From contig CANNZV010001434.1 in the NCBI GenBank assembly GCA_947561585.1, forward strand, positions 62,001 to 126,000: a DNA stretch of 64,000 bases, in the 5' to 3' direction. Of the stretch, positions 47,641 through 58,900 are shown piece after piece. The stretch is from Caprella mutica (lineage: Eukaryota; Arthropoda; Malacostraca; Amphipoda; Caprellidae). Position 1 is the stretch's first letter. Each line of letters opens with the position of its first letter. The translations under genes and the position numbers were made by a program. The notes below the pieces were generated by a model. That model made no database searches. It was not told where the DNA came from and was given only the letters and a program-made list of their open reading frames with translations.

Positions 47641-47937
47641 ATACATGTTTTTTTCCATCATGCAGAGTGTACGTGATAAGTGAGTAGGTTTGAACTAAAC
47701 TCACAGTTCACTGTATGAACCCGTGGGTACTTTATACATATACTACTTACAGGGGTTAGATCTTTGCATCATAATCTTTGAACGTATTATTGACAAACAA
47801 AACAAGATACAATACAATAATTTCTGTTTATTTAAAATGTATACTATCTTATATTTACTTATTAAAATAAAAGTTTATTACAAATACATTAAATTCATAA
47901 GTTTTTTAACCTTATAAATATGCAGAGGCCAAATGGT

Positions 47938-48790
47938 TAGTGTTCGTATTAAAAGAAACTGTCCGAATGTTTGGCGTTACAAGAGGTACAGTCTCAAAAA
48001 TAATGATATCCTCAGAAAGAGAAGGAAAAACGTCCTCAGCAAAGCACAGGTCTGGCCGAAAGTCGAAGTTGTCTGAAAGTGACCGAATCGAATTGTTAGA
48101 GCAAATCACAAAAGTTTTAAACTAGTTGCAGAGCTGAATGAACACCTACAAAACCCAGTTAATCACATACAAAACCCAGTTTAACACCTACAAAGCCCAG
48201 TTAATCACCTACAAAACCCAGTTTAACACCTACAGAACTCAGTTGAACACATACAGAACCCATTTGTACACCTACAGAATACAGTTGAACACCTACAGAG
48301 CCCAATTGAACACCTACAGAACCCAGAACACCTAAAGAACCCAGTTGAACACCCACAGAACCCAGTTGTTTCTGAGTTGTACTTGTACACCTACAGAACA
48401 TAGGTGAACACCCACAGAACACAAGTGAACACCTACATAACACAGTTAGACACCTACAGAATACAGTTTCACCTAAAGAATCAAGTCGAACACCTACAAA
48501 ATCCAGTTGAACACCTACAGAATCCAGTCGAACACCTAAAGAATCAAGTCGAACACCTACAAAATCCAGTTGAACACCTACAGAATCAAGTCGAACACCT
48601 ACAAAATCCAGTTGAACACCTACAAAATCCAGTTGAACACCTACAGAATCAAGTCGAACACCTACAGAATCCAGTCGAACACCTAAAAAATCCATTTTGA
48701 ACATCTGTAGAACCCAGTTTCCACAAAAAAAGGCTCGTCGAGAGCTTCACAAATCTGGATTCCTCGGAAGAGCTGCAAGGTGATCCATTT
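47938..48790 (+). pseudogene. Tc1/mariner transposase relic with internal tandem expansion
   Basis: The N-terminal helix-turn-helix of a Tc1-like transposase is clear (FGVTRGTVSKIM, then GKTSSAKHRSGRKSKLSE, 47960-48095). AELNEHLQNPV follows after a small frameshift. The EHLQNPV heptapeptide codons are then amplified to about 27 copies (48133-48712), and the parental sequence resumes with RRELHKSGFLGRAAR (about 48735-48780). The DDE catalytic domain is absent, and several repeat units carry stops. It was a cut-and-paste transposase; it is now non-functional. Confidence 0.82.
48133..48712 (+). repeat. 21-bp minisatellite derived from a transposase linker
   Basis: About 27 units of roughly GAACACCTACAGAATCCAGTT plus one base. 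The unit is 7 codons (E-H-L-Q-N-P-V) and stays in register with the flanking Tc1 coding sequence, so it grew from coding DNA. Confidence 0.93.
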
Positions 48791-48849
48791 TAATTCAACC
48801 TCTGTATATTCGGTTGATGATAGCAGAAGTACACCAAAGAGGAAAAATA

Positions 48850-51800
48850 AAAAAGTCTAGGTATAATATTTTTAATTATTAGTTAATTTATAAATAATCT
48901 TAAGATGTCTAACGTTAGGTGAATGGTGAGATTTTGTTTCTAGAAATTCTTTTAGATGATCTAACTTTAAACAAATTATTAGAATGTTATATGTTAAGTT
49001 GTAAACAGTGTCCCAATTGGGGTACTTACTGTGTCCGATCTTTCTAAGAAAGGTATTGTTTACTGAACCCTATTCTATAGAATAGCCAATAGATCCAGAG
49101 GACAGTTTCTTCTCCGAAGTCCTTTGTACAAAGTTCAAATTGTCCCAATAACACTAAATATGATACGACTCTTCTCTTCTAAACCATGTTAAATATTATA
49201 TTGAAATTTTATTTCTCAGTCTTTTTTTTAAATTACTATATGTTTAATGATTCTTTTCATAACATTAAACCAATACATTCCTTATAAGAAAAAAATTGTA
49301 GACATGAATGAGAGAGTACATTGAAGTAAGAACTATCTACTAGTACAGGTAATATCAATGTATATTTTTATAGTTTGTAACAGTATTTACATATAGTTAT
49401 ATTAATATTATACATATTTAATATACCAAACCTAGGTCAAATTATAGAATACGCATCTTAGTCATTGCCTACTATAATGACAATAATTAGATAATTACTA
49501 TGCACTTCACTGCATACTCTACCAATTCAATCCTTAGTATTATTATTAGTATTAACTGAGCCAATCACAGCAGAGAAAAAATGCAGACTGAAAATGTTAA
49601 CCAATACACAACCCACGTGACTATTGCTGACGTCATAATATCTCAGTGGAGAAAGCCTATTGGTCGGAAACTCGGCACGATTTTTACAGTTACTGTTTAT
49701 AATTAGAAGTTAAGTTCTCAGAAAGAGAGAAAATGTCTAGATAGTAATTTGTTGCAAGGGGTCGTGATATGTACGTTTGTATGTGTGTAGAAACAACAGA
49801 TGATTGTACGTATAGAGTACCTATATCTTCTTCATATTTGCACAAACACATGTACGGTAGTGCGTGAACGCAAAATTTATGCCTACCTATCTTAGCTATG
49901 AGATGTATTTCCGTTTCCTGGGTAGTAATGTGTTTATAATTATGTACCCATTTGTAATTTTTTTTAGAATATCTGCTTGCAATTTGCAGCCGAGGACATA
50001 TTTGCAATTACCTGAAAAATATGACCTCAAAACTTTCCAATTGCCTCTCGTAAAAATTAATGGGAATTAATTAATCTTTACATTTCGAAATGTATTATTT
50101 TTCTAAAACGCAAGTTTTACCAGCCTTAAAATTAACATCCATGTAATTGTCCACATGAAAAGTTTAAGCACATAAATATCTGAATATAAATCAATATAAT
50201 TTGGTAGGTGTAAAATAAAATGTGAAATTTTCCTTGTAAATCTGATATAGCTATTGTTGTAAGTTTCATTGTAGTAAGTTCCTAGTTATCCAACGGCTCC
50301 AGATAGTCATTCATAAAAGAAAAAAAAAAGCTAAATTTAACCTTATTATTTTAATAATTGGTGTCCATATACCATGGGATTACATCAATTCTTATCTATG
50401 ATATCTACAATTATTAAATACATGGAGACTGGAGGAGGAAGCTACCATAGATAAGAATTGATTAGTTAAATTATATACTTTTTCTTATATGATTGATTGA
50501 AAATGGAGAACCTTTCTATAACTCGGAACTTACATACTGCTGGCAACTCTAAATGTGACATACTGCTGGCAACACTTCTTCACTCATGCAATCCGCATGC
50601 ACAGTTGCATCATCTTTGGGGGGCAGGGGGCTGAATGAAAGGGTGGGGAGCGTTATCGAACGCAAATAGAGAGTTCCCACTTATCAAACGCAACTGCATG
50701 TTAGTGTTAACGAACTAGGTAGTACCTAGGTACCTAATAAAATCACATCTTAGATCTAAACTTGAATTTAAGTCCCTTATAATTTTAGAAAGCCCTTTTA
50801 TTTCATAAATCAATTAATAATAGAGGAAAGTATTGAACGCAGATACAAATATGACACTAATAGCTATGAGGTGGGAATTTTCTTATCATTTCTACGTAGA
50901 TGAATGATATAACAGCAAAACTTTTTGTATAATTCTCGCTTTGACATTACGTCACGGATAGTGTAATAAAAGTAAATTCAGTCACAGTCCTCGATATTAT
51001 TGAAGAAAATTAATCATATAAAAGATATAACAGTAGAAAATTTCACTTCACATGATAATATAAACACATTTATTATTGGCACCTTGGTAAATGGTTATGT
51101 CGTCATTTTGCATGGGTTATCATTTTTAATGGGACCGTTTGATAAAAATGTAAACTTATTTGTTGATCCAGAGTTCATCTTATATAAATGAGGAGACATA
51201 AAAGTATTGATAGTTGGGGAGCGGAAACAAACAGGGAAGATCGAGTAGAATTTTTTTTCAAGCACTGGTTATCATTTTCATCTTCTGAATACTTTTGCTA
51301 ATACTAATATAAACAATATTATATGTCGATTATTTGTAACATCATTCTTTATGGGAAAACTCGAATGTTTATATTTATTTGGCAAGAAAATTTAACTTCA
51401 ATAAGAAATGGTTATTTAATTTTTTTTTATTACAAAACTTATTTAAGTAAAGTATTATAAAATGATAAAGGCTGAAGTATATCTATCATTATATTTTCAT
51501 AAGAAAATGATTACTCAGCTGAAGTAGCAGAACAGAATTTGTAGGGGTTAATATATAAAAATTAAATTGACTACAAAAACCTTGAGGTTAGATAATTACT
51601 TAAGATACACGAGTAATCAAATTCATTTAAAAATACAATTGTTGAATAGTAAATTAGAATTATAGAGCATATCGCTGACGCCCCAGGGTTACACATTCAA
51701 AGGACCTCAAAGAAGCAGTCGCTCGAGTAAGTAAATACGTGAACGCAGAAAAACTAATTAATGAATACATTCAATTACCAATTTTGTGAAAAATATATAA

Positions 51801-52559
51801 CAAAAGTAGAGCTCCAATGAAATAGGTGATAGTAAATGAAGTCTATGTTATCAAAAAAAACCATAGCCCTAAATAATATAACCTTTTTTCTTACGAAGAC
51901 AGAAAAATACCAAATATACTGCAAGTATTCCTGTGATATAAATAATCCTTTCTCATCTTCATTAAATGTATGCAGCTATATAGGGCCAGGGCGTCCACCG
52001 AACCCCCTAGCCCGTTACTAAAATATCATGAAGTGTGCAACACAGCAAACTAGCGGATAGAACAAACTATGTACATTACGGTTTCGTATAAAAAATCTAA
52101 AGGGTGTCCGAATATGAGAAATCCCCGTTGGAGCAATAACACTTGGCAGCTGTCTCTCTAACTTTAACAGAGGTAATGAAACAAGAATTACAAAAGGAAC
52201 ATCTGACTATAAGTTCATTTATTAAATGATCTTATTTGACCATTAACAGAAAAATTAGATGAAAAGAAAGGATATCTACAAGAATGGTAAAGGTATTAAA
52301 AACCTATCATTTTCATGCATATAAATGATAGATGGCGATGCGACCTCTCATTTCCTTTGATTTTGAACTTGATGTTCAACTAGAAATAATTAAGCAATTA
52401 TGTATGCTCAATGCTGCAAATAAAACAATGAAATAAATTAGATGACGTAATACAAAATATTATACGTACTTGGCTTCTAATAGAAGAAAAACCTTAGTAA
52501 ATGTATGCGCTCCAACTTCAGACATGTTCTAATAAGTTTAGATAAATTCAACAAATTTA
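48850..52559. other. Gene-poor intergenic DNA
   Basis: AT-rich, with no convincing gene. A degenerate retroposon B fragment lies at 51665-51850 (GAGCATATCGCTGACG, AAGAAGCAGTC and GGTGATAGTAAATGAAGTCT in minus orientation). Short inverted segments surround 50355-50460 (TTCTTATCTATG / CATAGATAAGAA). The ORFs here lack domain signals. Confidence 0.3.
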
Positions 52560-52885
52560 AACGGGTTTTAACAATTGAACAAACGTGTTTCAACAAGTTC
52601 AAAAATGTTCAAACATGTTTCAACAAAAACAATCGTGTTTCAACAAGTACAAACATGTTTCAATAAGTACAAACATGTTTCAACAAGTACAAACATGTTT
52701 CAACAAGTATAAAGATGTTTCAACAAGTACAAACATGTTTCAACAAGTACAAACATGTTTCAACAAGTACAAACATGTTTCAACAAGTACAAACATATTT
52801 CAACAAGTAAAAACATTTTTCAACAAGTACAAACATTTTTCAACAAGTACAAACATTTTTCATTAAGTTCAAACGAGTTTTATCA
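52560..52885 (+). repeat. 20-bp minisatellite just 3' of RPA43
   Basis: About 15 units of CAACAAGTACAAACATGTTT. It begins within 50 bp of the RPA43 stop and so probably lies in, or just beyond, its 3' UTR. It shares TGTTTCAACA with the reverse complement of the 18866-19095 unit. Confidence 0.9.
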
Positions 52886-52930
52886 AGTTTCTAAACAGAG
52901 AAATAAAAAGCAAATTATTTAGCATAAGAT

Positions 52931-55900
52931 TTACTCCTGCAGTTTTCTCCTCTTTTTTGGCTTTTTGTTATTATTCTCCTCTTGCATTTCATTTGAACTC
53001 TCATCCAGTTTGCGCTTCTTGGATTTCTTTGACTTTTTCTGTGGACTTTCGTCAGATAGGATTTCCTCTTTGACTTCTTTTTTCACTGAAATGGAGATAG
53101 TGGAGATAAATATAGTAATGTCCTTAGAAAAAGGATAAATTTACAGTAAAACTCCTCTACAGTGAATATAGAGCCCTGGCAGACTAAAGGAAATTTTTCA
53201 CTATAGGAGACAGTTCTCCTAATCATGACTCTACATTCACTGTAGAGGAGCTCTACCGTATAATTATTTAGTTTTCAATAAAATCAATCATAATAATTGA
53301 TTGTAGGAATATTCATTTCAGAAGAACGAAATGATAATCATTTATTTTTAAAACAATTGATAGTTTTGATAATCACCTTCAGGCAGAGAAATCCCGTTTG
53401 CTTCACTCTTTACTTTCTTCTTCTTCTTTGTTTTTGTTTTCACTGGCGTTTCTACAGATTCTGCATCACTGAGTTTCAACTCTCTGTCATGGAAATAGAA
53501 GAATTTTTAAACATTTAACTCCTTGTGTAAGACAAAGTTAAATTGAATCAGTGTTGTAAGGTACGTTTCACTTCATCAGACAGTTTCTCATTTTCGAGCA
53601 TATAAGGAACTACATAATAGATATAATTTAAGTAGTCATTTTAATTATAATTATTATATAGCCTAGTTTGATGTAAGGTCGAAAATGTGAAACTGTCCAA
53701 TAATTCGGACAGTGGATACCAATAAAAATTCTATATTTTTCTTTAGGGCTAGTTTCAAATTATCGGACGGTTTCACATTTTATTGTGAAGGCACATGAAG
53801 TTACAAGCAAAACTGTGGAGGAAATATTTCATAACAGTAATCAAATCATAAAGTATAGAACTTGTGATGAGAATTGAGCATCCAAGAAAGCTTTCAAACT
53901 GTGAGTTCATTACTTACGAAGGTAAGGCGCTGAAGCGAACTTTCTTGCCATTAGTCGAGGGTGTCATCAATATCGAGTTAGAGGAAGAAGGTCTGCTTCC
54001 GTTACTGCTAAGAAAAAGAAATCTATATTAGGTAATTTCATAAAGAATTAATAAAATGTAATCATTTGAAGAAACCAGGTAGTTATTTATAACTTAAGCT
54101 ACTTTTCTTTGAGAGATGGTTCAATATTACTTCAAACATGAATGTGCAGTTATGTCATGGTGGTTAGTCTGACTAACCACCTCATATAAAATATATGAGT
54201 CAGCAAATGTTACAATTTTTTTATAGTTCATTTACAACCAAAGTAACGTAGTTGAACCAGAAAACTCCAAAAATGTACAGAAGTTAGTCTGAATTGTGCA
54301 TATAAGTCATTGTGGTATGTATGACTAACCACCATTTTCTACCTCAAAAAAAAAAAAATGCTGAATCTGCCAATTTTTTGTTTTTGTTTATGGGGTAGCT
54401 TACTAACAACAAAAGTGAAGTTATAAACTACAAAAAAAATGCATAAAAGTTACACCGTGACTGAAGGGGCTAACACATGTAATAATGTATAATACGTAGC
54501 TATGATATTTTACAAACTCTACTAACTTGGTAATGACTGGATATCCTTTAAGGTCAGGAAAGAAGTCCCTCATGACACTGTGGGTCAGTTTGACCATACA
54601 CTCTTGCCCTTCAGTCAGTTCTTCACTGAGAAAATCATCTGCTTCTTTGATTGCAGCTCTGGTGTCGTAATCATCTTTGTAGAAAACGATATTGAATTTA
54701 CCTAGAACTAGAAAGACAACCTTGCCATTTTGTTGGAAGTTGACTACACCTGTGGAGAAATTAATAGAGAGTTGTATTGAATGATTAGATCAATTGAAAT
54801 GTTTTATATTAATTAAGGTTACATTAAAACACATTTTAAAATGTTTCTTCTGTTGATAAAATAATATACATAGTTTCATATCTAGTCAAGTTGTTGAGAA
54901 ATTTCATGAAGGAATAATTCAATGAGAATACTGATTTAGTACAATTTCTTTTTAAATTATATTTGTAAATAGCTATTATAAGTCAGTAACTTATTTAAAT
55001 AAAATAGCACATCAGAGTTGGGAACTAGCGTTATAGGTCATACTTTGCTCTTATTACATCTCACACTTACAACAATTGTACAAGTGTGGGACATGTCTTA
55101 CTTTTATTTTACCTGGTAGCTACAGAAAATATTTTAGGACTAAAGAAAAAAATTGGTAATTTGGTTATTGGTTTCAGTTAAGATATTTTTGCCCTTGTAT
55201 ACTGGTAGTTATAAATTCTTCAGACCAGTTTGTTATTTGAAATTAATTATTTGTGACTTTGAAATAAAACAGTGTCATTGGATATTTCCCTTCTGCTCAA
55301 ATGTTTGTGGTTTTAGAATGGTTGTTTGACAATAATATTTATTGCTTTAAGAGAGTGAAAAAGACTTTCAAACTCTGTTACATATAATGCATTTGGTGAG
55401 GGTAATTAACCACCTACTGTTTTCTCTAGGCCAGAGGTTTTCTGTGGTTTACTTTATAGATGTAGTTAGTTAGTTAGTTATGAGGGACATGCGAGTTTCT
55501 TAGCGAGCACTCATTGGTTCTCTCGCCGCACTATGGTAGTTCATTTTATGAATATGTTCAGGGTGTACTTAAGTTATATTTTGTCAAGCATATTGATTCT
55601 TTGGAGATATTGTAGGAGACTGTTCATGTCAATATGATAGCTATTTCCAATTATTAGTTTCATTTTATTGGTTTCGGTTAGATTTTGACAAGAGGGGAAT
55701 AAATTGTTGCGGATATTGTCATTTGACGGGCATTCGACTAGGAAGTGTCTGACGGTCAGTGGTACTAAGCAGTCCTCGCAGTACTTGATTGGAATTTCTT
55801 CCATGAGATGTCCATGTGTGGCAGCTGTATGGCCAATTCTCAGTCGACAAAGTAGTATTTCATGATTTCTGTTGCGGTTTAATGATGATGGCCAAGGGGT

Positions 55901-58900
55901 AACGGATTCTTTTATTTCGTGTAGTTTGTTGTTTTCTTCTTCACTCCATTGATGATGATGTCGACCCTTCCCCACTCCCGACATAGGGAGTGGGGTCCGT
56001 TCTCACCGCTCCCACGGCCCGCCAACCCGCGCCAAGCCACCCCGCCAGTAGGGAGGGGTACCGCCCACCCCAGCGATGCTGCGGGCAACCAAGCCCAGGG
56101 CCAGGGTGGAGGTGTGAGGTTTTGTATGTGGTGTGGTGTTTGGGGTATTTCTCCTCCCACCTACAATCCCAGGAGGACCCCCCACTCGGCGATCAGGGGC
56201 GCCACCCCCACAGGGTCAGTCCAGAGCTCCAAAGGAGTGAGAGAGGTTGGGAGATTGGGGCAGTTAAAGAGGTGTATGGTGTTGTGTGTGTGTGTTTTGC
56301 AGAGTGGACAGTTTGGTGATGTGTGTGTGTCAGGTGATATTTTGTGTAGGTAGCTGTGTAGTAGTGGGGATTTATTTGTTCTAAGTTGTGCAAGTTGTCT
56401 GCGTGTGTGTCGGGGTAGTGTGGTTTCATTTGTGTTTATTTCAGGTGCTTGGTCTTGTAGTATTTTGTTTTGGGTTTTTGATGTGAGATATGTGCTTACT
56501 ATTTGTGTATGGATGGTTTTCATGTTTTGTTTGATGGTATCTGAGGTTGTTGTTTCTGGGGTGGTGTCTATGTTTATTGTGTAGTTGTTATTGTTGTCAT
56601 GTATGGTTTGTTTCTTGTGTCTTTGGGTTGTGGGTAGTTGGGTTAGGTGGTGGAGGGGGTGTTCTGGATCTAGTGTCTTTTGTCTATATTGAGATGCATG
56701 TAGTTTGAGGTGTTCGGTGAGTGGTAGTGTTTGTGTTTCGTCGTGTAGATGTTGTATGTTGGTGTCTTGTGTACAGCCAGTAGCGGTCCTGAGTGCAGTG
56801 TTTTGTATTGTCTGTAGTTTGTTAATGTTTGTGTTTGATGTTATGGGGGACCAAACTGTGTTGCTGTATTCTAATATAGGGCGTGTGATTGTTTTGTATG
56901 TGTGTAGTAGTGTTTCTTTGGATTTGCCCCAGTGTGTAGATGTAAGTGCTTTAATAATTTTGAGTGTGTGTTTGGCTTTTTGTGTAGTGTTTTGTATGTG
57001 TTGTGAGTATGTGAGCTTTGGATCGAAAGTGACTCCTAGAATTTTGGGATTTCGTGTAGTGGGGAGTATTGTGTCTTGAATTTGTAGTGTTAGTGTTTTG
57101 CTATATTCTGCTGGATCTGGTGTGAACAGTGTGGTCATTGTTTTTGTGGCGTTCAGTGTAAGTTGATTGTCTTGTGTCCAGTTGTGTATTTGGTGTAGGT
57201 AGGGTTGTATTTGTGTTTGTGCTGTGTGGAAATTTGTGTGTGATGAGAGTATAGTGATATCGTCTGCGTATGTGATGAGTTGTACTGTGGGTGGTGGTGT
57301 TGGTATGTCGGATGTGTATATGTTGAAAAGTGTTGGTGATAGGACGCCTCCTTGTGGTACTCCTGTCTTCATGTGTCTATGTTTGGAGTTTGTGTTGTTG
57401 AATTGTGTGTAACTGTTGCGTCCTTTAATGTAATTTGCTATGTACTTAGTGACTGTTGGTGGGATGTTTGTGTTATGTATTTTGTGAATGAGTTTGTGTA
57501 TGTTGACCGTGTCGAAGGCCTTAGACATGTCCAAGGCCACCGACACGGTTCTTTGTGGAGGTTGTTTCATGTTAAAGCCCTGTGTGATGGTGTTGTTTAT
57601 GATGTGGAGTGCTGTGGTGGTGGAGTGTTTGGCTTTGAAGCCGTGTTGATGACTGTGATGAGTGATGTTTGGTGTGATGTATGTGTTTAGGAGTATTTTT
57701 TCTAGTGTTTTTGCTATGGGTGAAAGTAGTGAAATGGGTCTGTAAGATGTACCTAAGTTTGTGTCTTTGTTGGGTTTTGGTATGGGGATTATTTTCGCTA
57801 GTTTCCATGTGTGTGGTATGTTGTTTGTGTTGAGTGCGATGTTGTAGATGTTTGTGAGGTATGTGATGGCCAGTGTGCCTAGATGTTTTAGGTGTTTGAT
57901 GTTGATATTGTCTGGACCTGTGGAGTTGTTGTTTTTGGATTGTTTGATGGCGTCTATTGTTTGTGTACGAGTGATGTCAATTAGTGTTATTGTTAGTTTC
58001 TTGGTGTGTTTGTCTATTTTCCTATTTTCTGGGTTTGTTTTGTGTTTTATGATGTTTGCAAATTGTTTATTGAAGAATTCTGCTTTTTGTTTGTTGTTTG
58101 TGGCTATCTTGTTTTGGAATGAGATGGTGTTGTTTTGTGTTTGTGGGGGTTTTTTGTTGTTGAGTCCAGCTATTGTTTTCCAAAGTGTGTGTGTGTTGGT
58201 TTTGTGGTCCCACTGATCATCGAGGTGTTCCTTCCATAATGATTCTTTGTGTTTTTGTATTTGTGTGTCGATGTTTTTATTTAGTTCGGTTAATTGGGGA
58301 TCAGTGGGATTTAGTGTGCGTGTGTTGTTTCTGTGTTCTATGTTGTCCCTAATGTGTTCTGGTAGTAGTTTTAGGTTGTTGCGTATTTTGCCTTTGGGGA
58401 TGTTTCTTTTGTCTGAGTGTAGTATGGCGTTTATGAGTATTTTGTTTGCGGTATGTATATTTGTAGGTATTTCTGTGTCTTGTAGGGTGTTTTCTATGTC
58501 TTGTGTGAATTGTTCCCAGTCTGCTTTGTGGTAGTTTGTGTATGTACGTCTGTTTTGTTGTAGTTTGTATTTTGTTTTGGTGTTGTATGTGATTTTGATG
58601 GGAAGGTGGTCTGATGAGAGTGTGTGTATCGTGTTCCATGTTATGTGTCTGTGTATTGTGTCAGAGGCTGATGTGATGTCGGGGGATGTTTGTTGTTGGT
58701 TTGGGTTATTTGGGACTCTTGTGGGAGTGTTTGTGTTCAGAATGATGTGATTAGAATTATCTATTAGGTCGGAGACGAGTGCGCCTCTGTGGTCTTCTGT
58801 GTGTGAGTGCCAGAGTGTTGAATGTGCATTGATGTCTCCTGTAATTATTGCATTTGTTAGTGTGGTGAGGTGGATGAAACAGTTTGTTATGTCAGTGTCT

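Noticed and set aside
48201..48704. 167-codon minus-strand repeat ORF
   Set aside because: Antisense reading of the 21-bp array, whose sense strand matches a Tc1 transposase linker.
51836..52021. 61-codon ORF after a retroposon fragment
   Set aside because: No domain, no splice context and low-complexity surroundings.
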